From contig CP114122.1 in NCBI GenBank assembly GCA_029959195.1, forward strand, positions 2,356,001-2,420,000: DNA of 64,000 nucleotides, given 5' to 3'. The number at the start of each line of letters is the position of its first letter. The first letter of the stretch is position 1. Made by a program: the position numbers and the translations under genes. The notes below the pieces were generated by a model. It saw only the letters and a list, made by a program, of their open reading frames with translations, ran no database searches and was not told the DNA's origin. Source of the stretch: Dictyophora rubrovolvata (Eukaryota; Basidiomycota; Agaricomycetes; Phallales; Phallaceae). Of the stretch, positions 58,464-64,000 are shown piece by piece.

Positions 58464-60056
58464 TGTAAGAGTCGGATAAAGTCCGAGTCATCCGCAGAAT
58501 CAGAACTTTGCATTGTCTTATTCTAGAGAAATTTTAATTCTTTTTCTTCCTATCTTAATAATACTTATTAATAATCTTTCTTTTATTACTTACTTATAAT
58601 ACTTTCATAATTATTACTTAATCTTTTGTTTTAGTATAAATACTTGAGATGTATCTAAAGTGCTCCTTAGCTTTTTACTACAAGGATTTACTACACTCAA
58701 CTGCATGTTTATCTAAGTGACCTAAAGCTACTTGTAAAATAATCTTCGACTGTTTACATCTTTTTTGAGTAATCTTTTCTTCATTCTATTTCTAAAGTCC
58801 TAACAGCGTCGGATTGATCACCTGATGTCTTCTTCATTGTTGATACCTACCAACGTCCTGGACGAGTCCTCACTTTCTTTATCTTCATTCGTTTCATCTT
58901 TATCTTTGTTTTCGCCAAATGCCACTCCAACTCTTCAACCCACCAAGTTTTCCACTGACCAACACAACATGTTAAGTTCCTGAGGTTACCAAAGATACTG
59001 GACTTCAGTTAACTCGGACAGACTTGTGGGACCAAGGTCACAGATGATTGGTATACTGAGCAGGCTTCAACTTATATGTTATGCCACTCACTTGTATGTG
59101 CTCAGCAATTTGCTTCACAACACTCTGCAGATAGCGGATATATTGGTCAGAGGTTCAGGATAGAGTTCAGAGTGAGTCCAGATTTAATAGTCAGATTTTA
59201 GAGATGAAAGAATCAAATAAGAATAGCCACGAGTCAGATGACTAGTTTGATTTCAGAACTGAGGAACTAGATACATGATTCAGGGTTATTTATACTATGG
59301 GAATGTACTAGTTTGTCAGTACTGATAAAAATGATTTAACAATAAACGCAATTCAGATTACAATAAAATAATAAGACTAAAACGGGAATGAGCAGATTTG
59401 GAATACAATCAGTTATTGTATTCTAATTCGGGTATTTTGTATTTAATGGATTATTTCGGAGCAAACATAAGCATAACGGATGTGACATAAATTTTGTAAT
59501 CTTTGGAGTCGTAATTCAGAGTAATATCGGATCAGTGGGTTTATTGGTAGATCTGGATCTTGACACAACATAAGTGCCAACGATGGCATTCAACCTCGTC
59601 AACTGCAAAGTGGGACAGTCCATCCCAAGTAAGCTGTGTGGGAAAGGAGGAGGTATGAAAGGAGAGGTGAAGGACTTGGGATTCTTGGAATCCCACCATC
59701 TGAGGCCGGAAACCCTGAACAGGGGACTATGACTGAGGGTGACGATGTTGAGGATTATGATAGCTTACAAGGAGAATCCTTTGTTGAGTTCATTTTTATT
59801 ATAATTCAGAAACTCTTTATTTTCCACACATCTCTGTTCCCATTCCCAAGTGCTGACACAGCTTTCCCATGACCTCACAAATCCTTCCCATCTTTCAAAT
59901 ACTAAAACTCCGAATTTGCATTAGACTTATAATCAAAAATGTATATAAAAATTCTCTTTACACTAGAATAAGATTAGCTTTTGGCTCCCCCCTGTTTTTG
60001 AGTGAGATACACATTCACTGATTCCCTGAAGCTCTCTGCTTAGCTCCTGCCCTTGC
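58464..60056 (+). mobile_element. Fossil LTR retrotransposon: LTR family E plus part of the internal region
   Basis: A 295-bp LTR (58464-58758, TGTAAGAGTCGG to CTGTTTACA) is followed by a short stretch that looks like the start of a gag-like protein, Ser-rich, at about 58823-58969. This is interrupted by a family D LTR (58970-59565) and continues to about 60056, where an LTR A begins. It is incomplete and broken; the 3' LTR is missing. The insertion-free LTR serves as reference for the split copy at 30136-30841. Confidence 0.65.
58970..59565 (+). mobile_element. Solo LTR, family D, target duplication CAACA
   Basis: Runs TGTTAAGTTCC to ATCTTGACA, flanked by CAACA (58965-58969 and 59566-59570). 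It aligns end to end with 34101-34695; most differences are C to T or G to A, many at CpG. Confidence 0.85.
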
Positions 60057-60461
60057 TGTCAGGGCTACTCACTCAGACTAGAGGGAGGGGATCCTAAGTA
60101 ATTATATTTTGGGAAAAATACTAACTCACCTAGAGGGAGGGGGTCCTAAGAGAACAAACTTAGGGATCCCTCCTCTAGGGCTACTAACTATATACTATGA
60201 AAAACGGCGAAGGCCACACGTGGCCTTCGGTTCATGGACTGGGCGCAGATACGCGCCGGTCCTGGACTTTTAGCCGGGGCCTAGGCCATGGCTCTAATGA
60301 GAACAGGCGCTCAGCGCCCGTTGGAGGAAAAATGGGAATATGGAAGGAGAGGGAAATGTAAGAGATGGGATAGAATACGAGAAATATGGAAATAAATAAA
60401 ATAGACCAGAACCAAAGATAAATATAGAAAAATAAGGGGACAATGCTAGCGTACCCTGACA
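60057..60461 (-). mobile_element. LTR, family A, inverted
   Basis: Runs TGTCAGGG to CCCTGACA without matching flanks. It lies between the family E retroelement and the cut end of a hAT element. Confidence 0.8.
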
Positions 60462-62543
60462 GAATCGAGCGCAGTTTCAACGCCCTCTCTAGTATCACAC
60501 ATGTGGAAGACCAGCATGTAATAACATCGAGTATAAGTTCTAGAGGTTGACCGATGACCGATGCTTCGCCGCTGCCTTCGGCTTCAGCCCTTCAAATGTT
60601 GATTTCAGCTTCTTGGATATGACAGAACTTGAGTTTGCATTGTGGCGATGAACGAATCTGATTATTAGGTTTATTTGATGAAATTTAACATGTTATGTGC
60701 TCACCGCCACAATGCTAGTATTGTCTGCTGCTATGTCTGTCTCCACTAATGCCTTGAGTACATCGGATACACCAAGATGGTAAATATGTGGCAGGCATCT
60801 AAAGGTAATAAAGGATAGTAGTTAAATAATGAGCCATGAGGAAATGAATGTACCGTATGTGTTTTTCCTTATCATACCAGGTGATTCCCTTTCCCCGAAG
60901 TCTTGTCTTTAACCCGGTCAGCATGGTATTGTTGTTGGATGCGTTGTCAGTTGTAATCCAACCTAACTATATAATAAAATTATGAATTATTTTTTACATT
61001 AAAAGAAGGAAAAAAGGACAGTCCCTTTTCGAAAATCTCAAACTTGTCAAGTAGCCCGAAGACATAGTCTGCAAGATTATCACCGGTATGTGGCCCTTCT
61101 ATTTCCCAGAAACCGAATAGTTCATATTCCATCACCCAAGCGTCACCTTTTGTTTCCGTAACGATGTAGTGTGCTGTGATGGCAATATATGCTTGCATGG
61201 GTTTGGACAACCAGCAGTCAATTGTGAGACTAATCTTTCCTGGGGCTTGCTTGGGAACATTGAGTCTGAAGTTGTCTGAAACAAACGGACGTAAAACTTA
61301 CATGCAACCATCGCTTCATTGCCAATTTCTTTGTTTGATATTCTTGCATGATAATCTCCACCATCCCTTTACGACCAGGTATGTCATCCATGCAAAGATC
61401 ATGCCTAAGTAGACACAGAAGGTTGCGGAACTCTTTTTGTTCCACAATAGAAATAGGCTGTATAATAAAAATGAGGTAATAGGTAAAAGATACATTGAAA
61501 AGATCGCTCACCAAATCACACGCTGTAATTAGCTTCATAATCGACATTTTGAGATGTTCTGGGGTAAACGCAACCCTTGGAGCAATTTTCTCCAGATGTC
61601 CATCCAAATTGGACTGAAAGCCATTGGTGATCTTCTTGGCCAGATTCTAGTTGGCAAAGCTGTTGAAAGGCAATGGAATGGTGTTTTTTTATATGCATCC
61701 GCAGGGTTGATGATCCAGAAGAGTTGCTATATTCTGCAACAGCACGAGCAGGATTATTTTCTTGAATCTTCCTATCGAGATGTTGAAAGATAGCCCAATG
61801 ATAAATCCAGATAATAACATACTGGCAGACACGGCAACTCCTCTTATCATTATTATTTGGATCGGGGGGTGTGAAGAAATAGAGCTTCACAAATGCACGA
61901 TCCTCCCCTTTCCTCGGCTTCTTCATATTAGACTGAATGCTGACAGTAGGATTTGCTTCATCTTCATCGACATCAATGACAGTTGGTGTGGCAGAGACAG
62001 TATTAGACTCGCTTGTGCTGGTCTCGCTTGATGGTGATGTTGACTCGCTTGTGCTGGTCTCTCTTGAAGTTGATGTTATCTTAGAGGACCTTGTTACCCG
62101 TTCCGTATTATGAGTCGCATCAGTTTTCTTCCGTTTGGCCGGCAGTGGTGTTTGTTCTTCTAGAATCATGAGAAAAATAAATGATTCATGATTAGTTAGG
62201 GTATAATCAGAACAGACCTGATTTGTCTTCTTTGGTTGATCCGGACAGTTTGGATTGGTCAGTGGGGGCGACACGCTTGCGGGATTGAGCTGACATCAAG
62301 TTCCAGATGAGTGTTGAGGCACAAGGAAGGACGCTGACATGTGTGTGGGTGATCTGCTTCCGAACTGTACAGTTCGGAAGCTATTTTGATTCTACGAAAG
62401 ACTAAGTACATTGGCTCTAGTCAAACCGGTTTGGTATTCTCGACAATCCCAGTTCCAGTTCGGTTCCCAAACCGGTTCCAAATCGAACCAAACCAGGATC
62501 AAACCGGTTTCCTCGGTTTGGAACCGAACTGGATCCATCACTA
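60462..62543 (-). mobile_element. hAT transposon, 5' half with BED-type zinc finger
   Basis: Minus-strand exons encode an Arg/Ser/Thr-rich start, a BED finger (CRVC, then STLRMHIKKHH), EQKEFRNLLCLLRHDLCMDD, KISLTIDCWLSKPMQAYIAI with HYIVTETKGDAW, and GWITTDNASNNNTMLTGL, the catalytic-core order of hAT transposases. The C-terminal dimerisation region is absent because the element is cut at 60461 by LTR A. The outer end GGATCCATCACTA (62543) matches that of the hAT piece at 45885-47016. Several introns fit GT-AG, so this half may have been active fairly recently. Confidence 0.78.
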
Positions 62544-63073
62544 AACATACCTCTTCATATATCGTCTGACCACGGAATATCTCCTCAAACAGACGTCGGC
62601 AGATTTGAACACTTAATACACATACCGACAGCTCGACCAGACTAAATATTGGCTCTAGTATGTTCCTGTCTGCTCGTCTTTTATTCTCCGACCAGAACCG
62701 ATTTCCGCAGAAGTAATTCTCACTGGGAGCGCTAAACCCTAAACCCTAAAGTGAACTGGCTGAGCGCTCTTGAACGTTGCAGACTCTACTCAGTGCATTC
62801 GAGTTTTGAGCTGGGAAATCTGGATCTGTATTATATACTCAGAGTCTCAGACTTGTCATCACTGCTACTCAGGCTGCGAAACATGTATTTACAACCCGCC
62901 TTTGAGATGACGGAAGTTCAAGAACAAGAAATAAGAAATTTCAATACAAGGTTCATAGTCATTGGTTAGAAAGAATTCAATCTCCTTCCTCTAAGGGTGC
63001 TGGAACACAAAACGTTGAGCACTGGAGCCGTTAGCGGGTTTGAATGTCAGCTAAAAAGAGTTAATAATATGCT
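62544..63073. other. 3' flank of beta-trefoil copy 2; includes duplicated segment
   Basis: From about 62865 onward the sequence matches 28385-28569 (segmental duplication, partner copy). A CCCTAAACCCTAAA pair near 62737 is too short to mean a telomere. No gene. Confidence 0.5.
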
Positions 63074-63618
63074 TCAACGTTCCAGATAATTTAGACCTAC
63101 TGGAGGATAGGCTCCCGCATCATAAGTGAGGAGCAAATCTTGGCCAGGAATTCCAATACTATGTGAAATGTTAGTTCAGCACCAAACAGACCATCCCCAT
63201 AGTATTTAATCATAAAACGCACGTCCAAACACCGGGACCTGCAGCTTCAATCCTAAAGTTATCAGCCGGGTCCGGCGATGAAACGAACAAAGCATTATCC
63301 TGCAAAAAAAATAATTTGAGGACGTCATGATAAAGATGTGCACTGATCATGACGTTGAACGGACCCTGTTAACCCATTTGGGTTGGTTAGGACCAGGTTT
63401 GCCGAGTCCAGCAAGTATACGGAAACTGTCATTGTCGCCTATAATTGTCCAAACTTCCTGCAATGGGCGAGCTAATGGTAAGTAAACCACCAACTTGATA
63501 TTTAATCCTTACACGAATTCTGTCAACCGTAACAGGCCCCACAGGACGAGAAGTCAAGGGGCCCCTAGAAAGATTATAACCTTCAGGGACGTCTACGGGG
63601 CGAATGATATAATAGCCG
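62865..63618. repeat. Segmental duplication, copy 2 (partner 28385-29134)
   Basis: Direct repeat with 28385-29134, covering the 3' flank and most of the beta-trefoil-like gene. Copy 2 keeps its own 5' end and promoter, copy 1 does not. Confidence 0.7.
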
Positions 63619-63632
63619 GTAGGGAACGACAT
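63074..63632 (-). CDS. Beta-trefoil-like small protein (mycocypin/mycospin-like), copy 2
   Basis: Four exons on the minus strand: MSFPTGYYIIRPVDVPEGYN (ATG 63632-63630) with GPVTVDRIR before the donor GTAAGG; EVWTIIGDNDSFRILAGL and PKWVNR; DNALFVSSPDPADNFRIEAA with GPGVWT; GIPGQDLLLTYDAGAYPPVG ending NYLER and TGA at 63076-63074. About 125 residues, no signal peptide. The opening 'sGyYIIrp', the xVWTI turn and the 'y/fRI.A.GpGvW' strand recall small cytosolic beta-trefoil inhibitors of mushrooms (cospin and clitocypin types), which block serine or cysteine proteases of fungus-feeding animals. This is inference from pattern; a ricin-B-like lectin is the alternative. Appears intact. Confidence 0.5.
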
Positions 63633-63688
63633 TTGTAGTAGATGACTTTGTAATAAGCCTTGTTGAGGTCTTTCGTTCACAAACCGAG

Positions 63689-63695
63689 CGTTTTT
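63689..63695 (-). promoter_or_regulatory. Probable TATA box of beta-trefoil copy 2
   Basis: A TATAAAA-like stretch (plus-strand TTTTATA) lies about 60 bp before the ATG at 63632 on the minus strand. Confidence 0.4.
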
Positions 63696-64000
63696 ATATG
63701 CTGAGGGTGTAACTATTATAACTTTCACGTGCCTGCATAAACACCCAGTCTGAATTCTTGAAGGGCGAGCGTTATTACAATAGAGTTTGACCTTGAGATT
63801 GAATTCAACACGTTTCACGGTAATATGTGTCGCCCGTTTGACAGATTCATTAATTGACAGGTGGAATCCACATTTAAATGCAAAAGCTCATTGACAGGCA
63901 CCGTCACATGCCAGCCCACAGCCACAGTCCTACGAGTGCGGTCGCTCCAAGTTTACATGCACGTTTGCAAAACTGGCCGGCTACGGTGAATAGTGAGCAC

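Noticed and set aside
62730-62750. CCCTAAACCCTAAA, telomere-like
   Set aside because: Only two units, inside intergenic sequence with genes on both sides; chance is the simpler reading.

Overview
The window looks like nuclear DNA of a mushroom-forming fungus (Basidiomycota, Agaricomycetes). Genes carry many short GT-AG introns of about 40-115 bp, and several families are typical of that group: F-box proteins, STAND/NACHT proteins with the NWD2-like 'LYLSALPF' linker, seven-helix membrane proteins, 'AHI'-type HNH proteins and small beta-trefoil-like inhibitors. No bacterial, viral or organellar signature is seen. No species can be named from the sequence alone.

Left third (1-28 kb), mostly host genes: a DJ-1/PfpI protein (573-1441, -); a decayed NACHT/STAND gene (about 2150-3990, -); a seven-helix receptor-like gene (5836-7217, +); an F-box gene (7625-10079, +); an SSAT-like GNAT acetyltransferase (10148-11032, -); a second seven-helix paralogue (13899-15375, +); an S9 prolyl-oligopeptidase-type peptidase (15763-18179, +); a HAD phosphatase (18715-19954, +); malic enzyme (20820-22962, +); and a C2H2-like zinc-finger gene (23613-26243, -) in which a three-exon block is tandemly duplicated.

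Centre (about 28.4-51 kb), a transposon island. It is framed by two almost identical inverted arms of about 850 bp (29135-29988 and 50099-50943). Between them lie fossil Ty3/Gypsy and Ty1/Copia pieces, at least five families of solo LTR (called A to E here), a Tc1/mariner-like element with a MITE inside it, half of a hAT element, a 26-bp palindromic minisatellite, and two intact tandem single-exon genes of unknown function (43651-44250 and 44389-44955) that look like paralogues. The left arm cuts off the start of a beta-trefoil-like gene; the right arm ends 25 bp before the start codon of an F-box gene.

Right third (51-64 kb): F-box gene (50969-52705, +), TFIIF beta subunit (53302-54689, -), a short oxidoreductase-like 3' piece (55215-55683, -), an HNH-type gene (55967-57463, -), a second transposon patch (LTR E with internal sequence, LTR D, LTR A, 5' half of a hAT element, 58464-62543), and a second, intact copy of the beta-trefoil-like gene (63074-63632, -).

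The best candidates for something undescribed are the inverted-arm island with its two-gene cargo and the exon-block duplication in the zinc-finger gene. Splice sites were assigned by eye from consensus, reading frame and similarity between paralogues; none was checked against transcripts.
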